From: Anaeramoeba flamelloides
Lineage: Eukaryota > Metamonada > Anaeramoebidae
Length of the DNA stretch: 64,000 bases
Direction: 5' to 3'
Assembly: GCA_027625915.1 (NCBI GenBank)
Contig: JANTQA010000016.1
Span: 2,361,001 to 2,425,000 of the forward strand
The notes under the pieces: generated by a model
Seen by the model: the letters and a program-made list of their open reading frames with translations, nothing else
What the model was told of the DNA's origin: nothing
Databases searched by the model: none
Position numbers and translations under genes: made by a program
Shown: positions 12,900-26,862 of the stretch, one piece after another
How positions within the stretch are numbered: the stretch's first letter is position 1
Layout of the letters: every line of letters begins with the position of its first letter

Positions 12900-14137
12900 A
12901 AAAAGAAATAAAAAAGTGTTGAATATGAAGAAAAAAAGAAAAAAATGTTGAGCGAATACTGGATTCTGAAATTAATTTGTAATGAGAATATATCAATTGT
13001 TTAACTTGTCTTTGTTTATAAAATTACTCTGATCTTTAATTGTACTAGAGAAAATTGTCTGAAAAAACAAATTCAATCAAAGTCAAAGAATAATAAATTC
13101 TTGAATGTTGAAATAAATTGACTTGTTGTAATTTGAATTTCAATGATATAATTTGACTAATTTTTAGTTACATTGTAAAAATTAAAGAGCAACTTGTCTG
13201 TTGCTTTGTAGGTTAGTTGGTTCGAAATGTCTGTGAATATTGTGGAATATTCTTCTATAACAAAGGGTGTTGATAAATTATAACATCTACTCAGTTTTTT
13301 TTTTATATCTTTTTTAATTTAGTTGATGAGAAGACATAAATCCACCTTATGAACAAATGGATCATTGCCACATTAAAATATATTGAATTCAGGATTTTTA
13401 AAAGATAATATTCAAATTTAAAAATGTAGATAATTTGATTTATTATACTTTGTACTTACATCCTTCTTTTCATTGAAAAAAAATAAATAATAAAGTAGTT
13501 ATCCGAACATAATTTATTATTAAATGCTGAAAAAACATTAGTTTCTACCAGGTTTTTAATAGACCACTCAAGGATAAACCTCTTTAATGTAAATTTTGAT
13601 TTATTTAACAAAATAATAAATATTTTATAATCTTGTAAAGATCAGAGGTCAAACAAGAAAAATATTCAAATAGTATTTTTAAAGTAGGTCACCTCCTTGA
13701 ATAATAATTAGTCAAATAAACTAAAGAAAAAAATAAAATAAATTTCAAGAAAAAATCATTCGATTGTTGTCAATCAGTTTAACAAAAACAAATTAGATCT
13801 CCTTTTTTCTCAAAATAAGAAGTTATTTTGTAAGATCTCAAAAATCATCGAATTTTTCAAGAAATTTTTGGTGATGGAACAATTAAAAAAAAAACTCTTT
13901 AATTCAAAGATAGTATTCGGATGGTAATTATTTCTTTGAATCCTTGGATTTGTCTTTAATAATCTCTTTTTTATTTCATTGGTTGATCTTATTTTGATTT
14001 TTCAGTAGGCTACCAATGAAAAAAAAAAATTGTCTAAGTTTTATTCCCTGTTTTACTTTTTTTTCCTCAGCTAAATTATTTTTTTTATTCGCGTAAATCT
14101 TTATAATTTAAAAATATGATATTATTATTAAAATATA

Positions 14138-14375
14138 TTTAAGAAATTTCATCCAATCAGTTCTACTTTTAAGTCACAAACTTTAAACGTTATTTAAGAC
14201 ATATCAAAATCGAAATTTAAAGCACATTTTTTGGAATTTTTTGTTAGACAATTAATTTTACGAAAATTTGAATTTTGTGCCTTAATTTGAGATTTTGATA
14301 TGTCTTAAATAACGTTTAAAGTTTGTGACTTAAAAGTAGAACTGATTGGATGAAATTTCTTAAATAAATTTTATT
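14138..14375. mobile_element. MITE, divergent subfamily with ~75 bp arms
   Basis: Two arms are nearly perfect reverse complements: left TTCATCCAATCAGTTCTACT onward, right ending AGTAGAACTGATTGGATGAA. The inner part (CTTTTAAGTCACAAACTTTA) resembles the CAGTCAGTTTCACTTTTAAGG family copies at 25.1, 26.3 and 59.2 kb. It is therefore probably a subfamily or a chimera of that MITE. Confidence 0.75.
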
Positions 14376-14783
14376 ATAATCAATTCCAATAATGAGTATA
14401 AAAAGGGTATATCCTATATTCTAAGAATTCCTATACATAATGTTTTTATTCAATTAGTTATTAAATAATTAAAAAAATAATATTTTAAAGGAAATTATTC
14501 AAAGGGTTTTTATTAAACTATTATTAACGTGGGGGGGGGGTAAGATAAAACATGATCATTTTTATAAAATAGATATACCCTTCCTATGGAAACGATAGAT
14601 TAATTTTTCAGAATACAACAAGAGAAAAAAACCATAATTAATCAATTTAAAAATTTGGATAGTTTACAATTATTTTAATCGGTGTATCATCATTATATAT
14701 GTGTGTGTGTGATATTATACTACATTTTTTGAAAGTTTTTTTTGATAATTAGGGTATTTAGAAAGTTATTTCGACTAATCTAT

Positions 14784-14784
14784 C

Positions 14785-14847
<63 letters not shown>
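14784..14847. repeat. (TAA)n microsatellite
   Basis: About twenty uninterrupted TAA/ATA units lie in non-coding DNA. Confidence 0.9.
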
Positions 14848-15519
14848 GAAAATCTTTAGATGGATTTTTTATAAAATAACATTATATTTTCTTAAATTTA
14901 CAAAATTATATAAATATTAAGCAGATTCAATTCATAATTTTTATTTTTACACTAGTAAAAAGTTTTTTTTACTTCAAAAATCATTTTTTGTGGGGTATAC
15001 TATTAATAGGTTATTGTATATTGTGTTCGAGCAAGAAGAAAAAAAACTGACAATGATTTGATTTCGTAGCACAAATTATCGGTTTATGGAAACATTTTTC
15101 AAAGTATGCAAAAAGAATCCATTTTTTGAATTTTTCAAATCAAAACAATTTACATTTTGGAATCATAATATTGAAATAATTGTAATGAAACCAGTTTTTG
15201 TCAACTTTTTCTACATGCTAAAGTCTCTTTTGAGAATAATTTTTCAAAAAAAAAAATAAAAATTACTTTATACCGATGCAATGTAATCTAAAAAAGGATA
15301 TTTCCTTTGGTACCAAAACAATATTTAAAAAAAAGAAAGAATGAAAGATTATTTTGATTCCATTTCAGCTAAAATAATTTTCTTATAGTAAATAAATATA
15401 AAAAAGCAAGAATTGGTTATAAAGATGATTTAACCTACAATGTCAAGAAGAAAAAATCCAAATATTTATTTTTGAAAGAGAAATATTTAGGGTTGTCTAA
15501 AAGCATCGGCAATTTGAGG

Positions 15520-15885
15520 TGTTAAGGTATAAGAAAATGTGTTGAAATGTGTCCTTTGTCTCTTGGTATCCAGTAGAACTGTCAAAATTAATTTCAATTT
15601 TTAGGAATTTGAAATTTTGTATTAGTAAATTCTTAATTGTGAGTTTTCTACAGCCCTACCATTATTCTTACAAAAAAAACTATTATCGGGTTTCGATAAT
15701 AAAAGCAATTTAAAAAAACAAGTTAGAATAAAAAGGGTTTTTTCTGGGTTTTCAGTGCCAACTTACGATTCAGAATGTTGCAAGGTAAAACATTCAAATC
15801 CCTAAAAATTGAAATTAATTTTTATTATTCTTCTGGATCTCAAGAGATAAAGGGTATATTTTCACAATTTTTTTTTTGCCACACA
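15520..15885. repeat. Imperfect inverted repeat with ~100 bp arms
   Basis: About 15525-15630 pairs with about 15775-15880. The clearest shared core is AATTAATTTCAATTTTTAGG near 15590 and its complement near 15815, with outer blocks TCTCTTGG-ATCCAG also matching. It is probably a small hairpin-type transposable element. Confidence 0.6.
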
Positions 15886-16616
15886 CCCCTCTTGGTAACT
15901 TTCTTTTAGATATTCCTAAATTTATTGTTAATTATTTAAAAAAATTTATTTGTTTATTATTAAATTTTGATAATATTTAGAATCGATGAAAAACCACATT
16001 TTAACAAGAAATAAGTTCGGACTAATCTTTAAAATAAAAAAGAATCTTGGGTAACATCATACAAAATAGGATTAATTGTGGTTTTTTTCATAAAAAAAAA
16101 TCACAATATGATCTCATACTTATAGATAGTGAATTAGTAGTTAGAATGGAATAACAAGAACAAAAACATGGGTATAATTTCAAATTCACATTTTACGACT
16201 CTAAAAATTGACTTTTTTATTACCTTATAAAATTAAAAATTTTGTCCCTAACTTGATATTTTTTTAAAAAAAATTACAATTATTAACTTAACTAATCTAA
16301 AAAGTGTTTGATATTAAAAATTCAATCTTTGTAAAAATAAAATAAAAGAGAATTTAAAAAGTAGGCAAAATATTGGAAAAATGAATGTTTTTTTTTAATT
16401 ATTAAAATGTGGAAAAAGGTAAGATCTCACAATTTTAAACAATAAGATTCTTAATTAAAAACATAATGAAGAAGAAAAATGTAAGTTAATAGAAATAAAA
16501 ACAAACCTAATTCTAAAAATTAAATTAAAAATTAAGTTGCAAAAAAGTAATCAAAAAAGTGAATAAGGGTCAAATTAATAATAGGATAAAAAAAAAAGAG
16601 ATTTTTTAATATTAAC

Positions 16617-17750
<1,134 letters not shown>

Positions 17751-19029
17751 TTATTAAGATCTATTTTTGTTTAGAACACAAAAAGAAAGGGAAGAAAAAA
17801 AAAACAAAAAAGGAGAAAAAATTAAGATTTGCTTTTTTTAAAAAGTTTGGAGAGAAAAAAAAAAAAAAAAAAAAAATATTAAAGAGGGGAAAATTTACAT
17901 TAAGATTTAATAAAAAAAAATGAATTACATACAACAAGATTTTGTTTTTAGGAGTTTGTAAAAACAAAGTTCTGTAAAGTTACCCTTTTCTCTCAAATTT
18001 AAAACTAAAAATTGGAAAAAAAATTGACAAACAATGTTATTTACATCATGTGGTTAAAAGAGTATGTGCTTAAAATATGTAAGAATAAAGCAAATTCATT
18101 AATTATTTTTAAAAAACTTTATTTCTAAGAGATCTTAAAATAATAAGACATTTTTCTCAATTTTTAAAACAAAATAAAACTAAATGACAAAAAAACCACC
18201 CACACCAATAGTTTCTTTATTGTCAAAAATTTCATTGTATTGTTCAAATTCTAAAAAGAAATAGTAAAAAGTTAAATTTTGGTATGAGACACGAAAGTTT
18301 AATTTTTAAAGAGTTTCCGAAAACAAAGTGATGGATCGATTCTTGGTTTTTACTACAATTTTATCAAAATTTTTCAGGAAAGAAAAATACTAACAAGAAC
18401 AAATAAATGTTTTACACATTTTTACTTTTTTAATCACTTTTGTTAATATTTTTACCCAATCTTTGAAGAAAGTATTTTATTGTTTTGAATGATAAAAACT
18501 TTGTAAAACTGTTCGTATTTTTGAATATTCTTTGACCAAGGACTGTTTTAAATGTAGAGATGAAGTTATGAGATATATGAAAAAATGAAATTGAACAAAA
18601 ATTGTTTTGACTTTTTGTCAATTCTTCACTAGTTTCTATTTCTTCTGAAAGAAATAAACAAAACGAGAAATTAAAAGAGAGGAATGAACACTAAAATTTA
18701 GACTGTTAAGATTTAAAACAACTTTTTTAAAAGAATTAGGAAAGTTTATTAAAAACTGATAATGAACAGTTTTATTGTGTCAGTGCTTTTTAGCCCACAA
18801 GTGGCTGGACCTTCTATTATAACGAATTACTTCTGGTTTTTGTTGTTGACATAAAAAAATAATTCTATCAATCTTGAAATAAAAATTAAAAATATTAACT
18901 TGTCGTTATCATTAATTCCTTTTTTCAATTCTAGAATCTTTTCTGACATTTAAGATTCTTATTTCACAATAACTGTATCAAAATATTCTAAAAAAAAAAA
19001 GAGATCAACAAACAAACTGGTATTTGTTG

Positions 19030-19062
19030 TACAGTGATCAAAATAATGCGTGCACAACGACT
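19030..19062 (+). repeat. Solitary Tc1-like terminal repeat
   Basis: TACAGTGATCAAAATAATGC followed by GTGCAC has the look of a Tc1/mariner terminal inverted repeat after its TA target. I found no partner end or transposase nearby. Confidence 0.35.
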
Positions 19063-19655
19063 ATAATCCATGTTTCAAAATATTATCTGTGATTTTTTTT
19101 ATTCTTGTACCAAGGCAACATCCAATCTACTACCAAATAGTATACCTGAGCCCAAATCAATTTTGAAAGTAAAGTACTGTTTATTTTTAGTAAAATTTAA
19201 ATTATTAATGCAAATAGTTGAAAATTTTCCATAATATTCTCAATTTTTTTGAAATTTTTAGTTTTTTTTGATGATTAATATAATTCTACAAAAAAATTTA
19301 CTCTATTTTTTGAGATAAATTTTCCAATTTGATCCTTTATTTTTAGAATTTCTTTTTAAATAATAGAACTTTAAGAAACCAATACCATATTTTTTTCGGT
19401 TTATTATTGGTTTCTTTTATCGATTGATGTATAGGTTTTCTATAACAAAAAAACACGCTTTTTATTTTGAAACACGCTTTATATTTTTTTGCATGCTTTA
19501 TTTTGACTACAGTAGAAATGAAGATAAATTTCACAGTATTTTTATTTTCCATTTTTCAGATAGTATTACAAAAATCACATCCAACTCATTATAGAACACA
19601 ATTTATCTCTTGAAAAAGTAAATCGTTAAGGGAAGTAAAATTTGTGCCCAGAAAT

Positions 19656-19863
19656 TACAGTCTGTTCAAATTTTAATACAAAAACTTTCAACAAAATTTA
19701 AGGCACCAAAAAAAAACTCAAATTAAAGCACAAAATTCAAATTTTAGTAAAATAATTTATCTACAAAACTGGAATTCCATAAAATGTGCATATAATTCGG
19801 TTTTTTTTTTTTGTGACTTAAAATTCACTGATAGCTTGTGAATTAAAAGTGAAACAGATTGTA
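19656..19863. mobile_element. TA-flanked MITE, degraded copy
   Basis: It begins TACAGTCTGTT and ends GAAACAGATTGTA, with interior AATTTAAGGCACC and CTCAAATTAAAGCAC shared with the better copies at 25067, 26269 and 59200. The two arms no longer pair fully, so it is an old copy. Confidence 0.7.
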
Positions 19864-20273
19864 TTAAAATATTAGCAGTATATTAATTTTCATATTTTAA
19901 AGTGAAAACAATACAAATTTGTTTTTTTTACAAATATTATTGTTAAAATATCCCTAAAAAATTGGTAAATCTATGTTTCAAAATAAAAAGGTATTTCTTT
20001 TTTATTCTTGAAATCCTACACATTAAAAGATCAAAAAAATTAACAATAACCACAAAGTAAATCTCTAATTGATTTCTTAAAGTTCTATTATTTAAAAAGG
20101 TAATTCGAAAGATGAACTATCAAATTTGAAAATTATTTTCAAAGAATATAAAGTAAATTTTGAAGAAAATTTGATCATCAAAAAAAAACCAGAAATTTTC
20201 AAAAAAAAAATTTCAACAAACTCATTTCATAAATTAAAAATTTCTCATACTATCTAGCAGTTAACCTTCAAAA

Positions 20274-20504
20274 TTGATTTGGACTTCAGTTAAAAGTATA
20301 AACCGAATTAGAAATTTATTGAAACAAGAAGAAAAAAAAAAAATTTTTTTTATTATGAATTATCTTAAACACAATTTAAAAATAAGATTATATAAATCTT
20401 TTATATTAAGCCAATTGACAGATGGATTAGAAATTTTTAATTATGAAATAAAAACTTTAAATTATAACCCCCCCAAACCAATTCAAACATCACCGAATAT
20501 GTAA
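20274..20504 (+). mobile_element. LINE reverse transcriptase fragment (thumb region)
   Basis: An open frame carries INRIRNLLKQ and LKIRLYKSFILSQLTDGLEI, the pattern seen just after the catalytic core of non-LTR reverse transcriptases (K..LYKSFILS.L..G.E). Nothing of the catalytic palm or endonuclease is adjacent, so this is an isolated fragment. Confidence 0.5.
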
Positions 20505-20826
20505 AATAACCTTGAATGTACCAGTTCTTATTTATAAAACAGAATTTAAATTCGAAAATACAACAATTACAGTTAAAACAAAAAAAATGAAATTCAAAAA
20601 AAAAAATTCAAAAATTTATCTCTTCCTTATTTGGAAAAAATAATAAAATCTAATCAACGAAAAAACAATAAAACCAATTGAAATTCAAAAGATTTTATCC
20701 AATTGAACAAAAAAAAAAATAGAAATACGCATAAGTGAATTATTGAATTCCAAGAGATGCAAATGTTGTTAGGCTTTCTACATTTTCTGAAAATTTCTAA
20801 TTATTTCTAAATTTAAAAAAAAAAAA

Positions 20827-20872
20827 ACCTAGACACTTTTCGACACTCTACAGCACCCCACGAAACACCACA
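20827..20872 (-). repeat. GTAGAGTGCC repeat, short copy 3
   Basis: Reverse-complement reading gives GGTGCTGTAGAGTGTCGAA, preceded by GTGTTTCGTG and followed by AGTGTCTAGG, matching the decamer part of copies 1 and 4. The palindrome part is not evident. Confidence 0.5.
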
Positions 20873-21154
20873 AAAATATTTCACAATTATAAATTATATC
20901 AAAAATATTTATTTAAAACTCAAAAATATTCAAGATATACATCTAGTTGAACAATCCTAAAATTCATAACACTTACTAATTGTCAAAATAGATATTACTA
21001 AGTAAGGAATAGAAAATCAAACCAATTTAACCCTGTTAGTTTAAAACACGAAAAGAAAGAAATAATAGAAAATATTAATCAGTTTTAAGGATATATCACC
21101 ACTATACAAAAAATAGATTAATAGTTCAAAATAAATGAAAAGAAATAAATTTTA

Positions 21155-21350
21155 CGACAAGGTACACTTTTAAGGAACAAAATTTCAACTAAATTTAAGG
21201 CACAAAAAAATCCCAAAAAATGGACACAAAATTTTTTTTTTTTCTTACACAAATAATTTTACTAGAATTTGAATTTTGTACCTTAAATTGAGATTTTTTT
21301 AGTGCCTTAAATCTCGTTGAAAATGCGTGCCTTATATTTGAAATCGACTT
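21155..21350. mobile_element. TA-type MITE, degraded copy
   Basis: AATTTAAGGCACAAAAAAAT near 21191 and TTTTTTAGTGCCTTAAATCT near 21295 are inverted versions of each other and match the interior of the CAGTCAGTTTCAC family. The ends are eroded. Confidence 0.6.
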
Positions 21351-22729
21351 AAATAAATTAATTTTATACCCTGATAGTTTGGAAACATTTTTATGAAGTA
21401 ATGAACAGGGAATCTCTGATTTCAAGTTTAAATTTATGAAAGGAAATTTAAGCCCATGGGTAACTAGAGTGCACGTTACACTTCCTAAACAATATTTTTT
21501 TTTTTTTTTTTTTTAAGATTAAAAGTTTTCTACTTTGTAAAAGGGATTTTATAATGACAATAAATTAATCGAACATGGGCCAAGCAATCTTTTAAAAAGG
21601 CAAACCAAAAAAAAAAAAAAAAAAACACAAATTCAATCTGCTGTGATTACAGAAACGAAAATAGTTTTATTAAAATTTCCATTTAATTTTCAAGATTTCT
21701 TTATTTATCTCACCTCTCAAAAATCTATAAATTATTGAACTTTAATAATAACTTAAACAGTTTAATGTTTTCAAGAACAAGTTTTTTTTTATTATAGTGT
21801 ATATTTATTTGGCGTGTTATATATTTCTATATAGTATCACCAAATACAACAAAGTACCCATTCTCTATATTTAAATTTTTTAAGGAAAATCTTTCTTTTT
21901 ACTCTATTCTATTAAATTCTTGAAAAGCCAATTTCAGTATTCTAGTGATAACTTCCACATTCTAAAAAATCCATGGTTTCCAGAATAAAAAGATAACTCA
22001 AGAAAATCTAACACCTTTTTTTTATTAATTCGAAATAATTTGGTAACATTATATATAATACACACACGCGCCCACCCTTTTCTTTTAAATACCATAAAAA
22101 CCAAGAATGACACCAACCTGCAACAATCAACATTCCTTTTATTTAAACAAAATATAATAAAGTTTTTGATAAAAAAAAAATGTTAAAAAACCAAGTAAAG
22201 ATTTTTACAAAAACCATAACAATTTAATAAAAAATCAAATGAGAAAAATTTAAATTAAAGTTTATAGTTTTAAAGTTTTCAGCAATCTCTATCAAAAAAA
22301 ACAAATTTTTTTTTTCAAAAATCGTAAAAAAGTGTTACAAATAAAAAAAAATTTTTGTTTTTAATCAATTTATAAAATGATTTGATTTTCAACACCACCA
22401 TGATAATTTCCTGATAATTTTTATTTGAACAATTTTTAAAAACCAACTAATTCAATTTAAAAAGCACACCAAAATATTTTTAAATACATATAATGTACCA
22501 TTTTTATCTATATTTTTTTTTTTTTTTAGATTTTTTATCAAAAACATTTTTTTGAAATGTTTCGTTTCTGCTTGTAGAGTTTGAAAAAAATTCATTTTTT
22601 TTTGTATCATTAAACATTTAAATCGAATATTACCGATCTAAATTATTTCCAACTATTGTAAATTTATTATACATACAGCTGTTTATATCAAACTGAAATT
22701 AAATAATCATACTTTAGATTTTTCTACTT

Positions 22730-23036
22730 ACAATTATTGAGTAATATTTGACAATAAAAAAATAGTCACCTTTTGAAGTTTTAAATATGAATTATTAAAT
22801 ACTGGAATTCTATTATTTGGAATTCATATTTTTAGATTTGGAAAAAGGAATTAAAAAAAAAATACCCAAAATTTCAATTTTTAAATGTTATCATTAGTAA
22901 ATAATCCAATAATTTTATCTTCAATTGAATTTTTTCTACTAGATTTTATAGAGGTTATCAAAAATAGAGAACTATTATTATTTACCAATAATTGAAACAC
23001 ACTTTACTGAAAGATTTTTCTATTATAAGGTTTGTC
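22730..23036 (-). repeat. Dispersed repeat, partial copy of the 30 kb element
   Basis: It matches the reverse complement of about 29800-30130 with clear shared blocks (TAAATATGAATTATTAAATA, TTTTTAGATTTGGAAAAAGG, AGATTTTATAGAG). It ends 190 bp upstream of the TAF10 start codon, so it could influence that promoter. Confidence 0.6.
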
Positions 23037-23224
23037 CCTTCAAACTTGAATTCTCGAAAAATGAATTTTTTCACATCAAATATTAATTCAAAATTACAAT
23101 CAAAAATCATCTATTTTTTGAAAATATTAAAAGAAAAGAATTTTCATTTTTTTACTTTTAACTTTTAAAAAGATCCTTTTTTTCTATTTTTTACCAATCA
23201 ACCAAGTACTTAAACAACCTTGAA

Positions 23225-23683
23225 ATGCAGCAACGCAATAACGATTATATTCCATCACAAAACCAAACAAGTTGTGAAGATTTTATTGAATTTTTTGAAG
23301 TAAACCCAACCATTATCCCTGATTCACTAACAAGGCATTATTTATCGCAAAGCGGATTCAATTGCAAAGATCAACGACTTGTCCGAATAGTTTCTCTTTC
23401 AACACAAAAGTTTCTTTATGATGTGTTAAAAGATTCTATTCAATTTACAAGAAGAAGATCCACAAAATTAAGGAGACAAACACGATCGCGTAAAACGGAA
23501 AAACTAATTTTAACAAAAAACGATCTTGTGGAAGGCTTAAAACAGAATTCCGTTAATATCAACCAGCCTCTTTATTTTTCAAACCAATTACTTCCACAAC
23601 CAATCCAACAAAAAGATCAAAATAATACTGACAGTAACGTCTCCACAAATTCTAATCCTCGCAAGCGTGGCTATGATTATTAA
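23225..23683 (+). CDS. TAF10: TAF10, TFIID/SAGA histone-fold subunit
   Basis: TAF10 is a histone-fold subunit shared by TFIID and SAGA, where it pairs with TAF3, TAF8 or SUPT7-type partners. The 152-aa single-exon product has the family core: FIEFFEVNPTIIPDSLTRHY (about 21-40, human YTPTIPDAVTGYYL region), LSQSGFNCKDQRLVRIVSLS (41-60), the QKFLYDVLKDSIQF helix (62-75), and LTKNDLVEGLKQNSVNINQP (residues 97-116), then LYFS. The loop between helices is basic (RRRSTKLRRQTRSRK, about 77-91), where animal TAF10 has a variable Ser/Lys loop. The tail is Asn/Gln-rich. The ATG follows a C/A-rich leader, and the stop is TAA. Confidence 0.9.
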   Translation: MQQRNNDYIPSQNQTSCEDFIEFFEVNPTIIPDSLTRHYLSQSGFNCKDQRLVRIVSLSTQKFLYDVLKDSIQFTRRRSTKLRRQTRSRKTEKLILTKNDLVEGLKQNSVNINQPLYFSNQLLPQPIQQKDQNNTDSNVSTNSNPRKRGYDY

Positions 23684-25066
23684 AATCCTTTTTTTACAAA
23701 TAATTAATTTATTTATTTAATGAAATTACACATACAATCTTGTTGAATAAAGCAATAACCACTCTTTAATCATCAACACTTTTGATTTTTTTTTTGTTCC
23801 TTAATTTCGTTTGGTTGTTTTGGCTTCATTTAGACACTACTATTATTTTCCAAATAAAAAATGAAAATTTTTAGTTCACGTTCCAAAATATTTTTCTAGT
23901 TTATAAGTTGAAAAACAAATCCTAAGATCTTAACAACATCGTTTAGAAATGATATTTTTAAGACACTTAATTAAACTACCTTACTTAACTCTAAGAAAAA
24001 TTTTTTACTCTGCTAATTTCATTTTGTAGCAGTAATAATTAATATTCATTTTGGAAATTGAAATTAAAATTTTCATTTATTAATTGGTAAATAAGAGTAT
24101 TTAAACCAGTTACACATACCAAAGGACTAACAACAAAGTAAAATTTAATTATTTTGCTAGGAATTATTACTACTCTTCCTTTCTCTATTATAGACAGTGG
24201 GTATTTACAAAAGAACAAACAACAAAAACGTAACAACCTGCTTTTTCCCAAAAAATAATTGTTGTTAAATCCTTGGAGAAAAGATCGCCTGAACCTTAAC
24301 CAAAATTAAAGCATATTATTTGTAATATATCTGATAAATCCATTGGAATAGTTACTTAAATTTCTGAATTTCATTTCTTTGATTTCTTAAAGTTCCCAAA
24401 TTATTTTGAAAACCAAATAATTAATAAAGATCCACAATATTTTACTAAAGAACATAGAAAAAAATAATCCTTACCATTGTGCAAAAAATTTGGTTCATTA
24501 AAAAAAATTGGGTCAGTCAAAAATTTGTTTTCGTTTTTTAAATAATAAATATTAGCAAAATGGTTTTTGATCAAAGTAAAATTTTATGAACAAATCTTAA
24601 ATTTAATAAAAACCAAAGTCACTATCAATAATAATTTTCAAATGCAATATTATCTTGTTGTATTTTGAGCTTTTAGAATTACTGTGGGACTCTAAAAAAC
24701 AAAAAAAATTATTTTTAATTGTTAACTTTACTAAAAATGTTGATTTTTTTTTTATTAGATTACATTCCAAGATCGAGTTAATCATTGTTTGGGAAAACCA
24801 AAAATTAATAACCGTTTTAAAAATAAGGTTTGTCTATGAGGATTTTAAGAATGTAAATGGTTTCTGAAATCATGATATTTCGGTATTTTGAAGTTTTGAT
24901 TGTAAACATTAGTGGAAAACAATCTCTTTCAAAAAAACAGCTTTTTTGGAAGATTTTATTATTCAATTAGATTTAAAAGGTCATTCAAGATTAAACGTGA
25001 TAGATTTGCGTTCATTAACAATGATAAATATATTATTGAATTAATAGATTTTAATATTTCCTATTA

Positions 25067-25264
25067 CAGTCAGTTTCACTTTTAAGGCACAAACTTTCAA
25101 CGAAATTTAAGGCACAAAAAAAATCTCAAATTAAAGCACAAAATTCAAATTCTAGTAAAAATAAATTTGTAAAAAAAAAAATTCCAAATTTTGTGCCTTA
25201 ATTTGAGATTTTTTTGTGCCTTAAATTTCATTGAAAGTTTGTGCCTTAAAAGTGAAACTGACTG
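25067..25264. mobile_element. TA-flanked MITE, good copy
   Basis: This is a 198 bp element flanked by TA on both sides. Terminal inverted repeats start CAGTCAGTTTCACTTTTAAG, and the two halves pair over about 85 bp, with the loop around 25150-25180. TA target and CAGT ends point to a Tc1/mariner-mobilised MITE. Confidence 0.88.
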
Positions 25265-25473
25265 TAAATAGTTCTCTTATTTTTAGTAAAGTTTACAATT
25301 AAAAGTAAATTTTTGTTTTTTAGAGTTCCACAGTAATTCTAAAAGCTCAAAATACAACAATTTAATTTTGCTTTTAAAAATTATTATTGAAAGTGACTTA
25401 GGTTTTTATTAAATTTAAGATTTGTTCATAAAATTTTACTTTGATCAAAAAACATTTTGCTATTGGCTGCTTT

Positions 25474-26268
25474 CAAATAAGTTTGATAAATTAGTTAAAT
25501 CATCAAAAAACATTATTTTTGTTTTTCATTGTTCTCTCAAAAGCTTTAAATCATTTTAATTGACTATTTTTTTTTAAAAGTATTTGAAAAGTGGAAATTT
25601 TAATTTTATTAGAACGTTATGAAATTTAAGAAAATTTATTTTATTAATGTTGTTTTTTTGGACTTTAATATCACCAAAGAATCGATTTTCAAGGGCAACA
25701 CTACTAAGTTGAACTTTGGAGGGGTCGTTTCGACTCCTGGAAAGAATCCAATTTTTTTGGTATTAGTTCAGTATTTTTTTTTGATTTTTTTTGAAAAATA
25801 AAGCATAAAAATTATAAAACTAAAAGTATAAAAGTACAAAAAAATGAAAATATATATGATTTTTATTTTTCTAATTGTTTTCTTTTTCTTTAAAATTTTA
25901 TTTTTTTTTAACTTTTATTTTTTTTTATACTCATTAGGAAAGAAATTTATTTTATTTTTTTTTGATATATACAATATTTACTAATAAAATCACTATCATT
26001 TGATAGGTTTTTACAAAGTATATTATTAAAATTATAAATAATTTGATGAATTTGTCTTACCCCTTTCTTTCCTAAATACAATAATTCTTCATTCTGATAA
26101 GTATTTAATTTTTTAAGATTAAATGAAATTTTTTTTTGGTAATATTTTGTGCAAAAGTACAATATTCGTCAACAGAAAACAAACAGTTCCCCATTTTTTT
26201 AGCTTCTTTTTATTTTCTTTTTAATACTCCAAAATGACCATCACATTCATTAGCTGCATGACAAGCTA
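25474..26268 (-). pseudogene. Broken transposase-like relic, family unknown
   Basis: On the minus strand, immediately beside the MITE at 26269, the sequence reads ACHAANECDGHFGVLKRK and further down SVDEYCTFAQN. The His/Cys-rich HAANECDGHFG string resembles a conserved block of mobile-element transposases, but I cannot name the family. The relic is clearly broken. It is absent from the left arm of the surrounding inverted repeat, so it arrived as, or with, an insertion. Confidence 0.35.
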
Positions 26269-26465
26269 CAGTCAGTTTCACTTTTAAGGCACAAATTTTC
26301 AACGAAATTTAAGACACAAAAACAATCTCAAATTAAAGCACAAAATTCAAATTCTAGTAAAAATAAATTTGTAAAAAAAAAATTCCAAATTTTGTGCCTT
26401 AATTTGAGATTTTTTTGTGCCTTAAATTTCGTTGAAAGTTTGTGCCTTAAAAGTGAAACTGACTG
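26269..26465. mobile_element. TA-flanked MITE, good copy
   Basis: A 197 bp element flanked by TA, with ends CAGTCAGTTTCAC and GTGAAACTGACTG. It is nearly identical to the copy 1 kb away at 25067 (a few substitutions such as AAGACAC for AAGGCAC), so both moved recently or were gene-converted. Confidence 0.88.
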
Positions 26466-26862
26466 TATTTAAAAAACGAAAACAAATTTTTGACTGACCC
26501 AATTTTTTTTAATAACCCAAATTTTTTTCACAATGGTTAATTGGATTTTTTCAATATTTAGAACTGTTTTAAGAGTAATTCAAGAAAAAATAAGAAAAAA
26601 TGTAGAGTCACATTCCACACATTTTGTGAAATCTTTTGAGATCTTTCAATAATTTAAAAAATTTTTGTGACGTCATTTAAAAAAAATTAATAATGAAGAA
26701 AGAGTAAGGTTTCAAATGAAAACTGCTTAGACTACGTTTTTGAAAGCATTTCTGAATTCTTAAATCTGAAAAAATTTATTTTGTTAAAAATGACATCACA
26801 CATAAAAAAAAAACATTTTTTATTTTAAGAAACTAAATAACTTTTTTAAAAACAATCTGACA

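Larger units (their letters stand above)
12900..16616. other. Spacer between ATG5 and actin genes
   Basis: No gene is supported. It should hold the ATG5 promoter (just above 12.9 kb) and the actin 3' region (just below 16.6 kb). Recognisable contents are a MITE-like inverted repeat at 14138-14375, a TAA microsatellite at 14784-14847 and an inverted-repeat element at 15520-15885. Confidence 0.6.
24475..26545. mobile_element. Inverted-repeat element with nested insertions
   Basis: The left arm 24475-24705 is the reverse complement of two separated blocks, 25325-25470 and 26467-26545. Shared outer blocks include TTGGGTCAGTCAAAAATTTG and GATCAAAGTAAAATTTTATG. The right arm is therefore split by about 1 kb of inserted DNA (25471-26466), whose outer edge is a complete TA-flanked MITE. 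A second copy of that MITE sits in the loop between the arms. Confidence 0.7.
23684..26862. other. Spacer between TAF10 and eRF1 with nested elements
   Basis: No host gene is seen. Most of it (24475-26545) is an inverted-repeat element invaded by two MITEs and one further insert; see separate entries. The last 300 bp should hold the eRF1 promoter. Confidence 0.6.

Noticed and set aside
13210-13235. GGTTCGAAAT resembling a tRNA B box
   Set aside because: No A box or cloverleaf could be formed around it.
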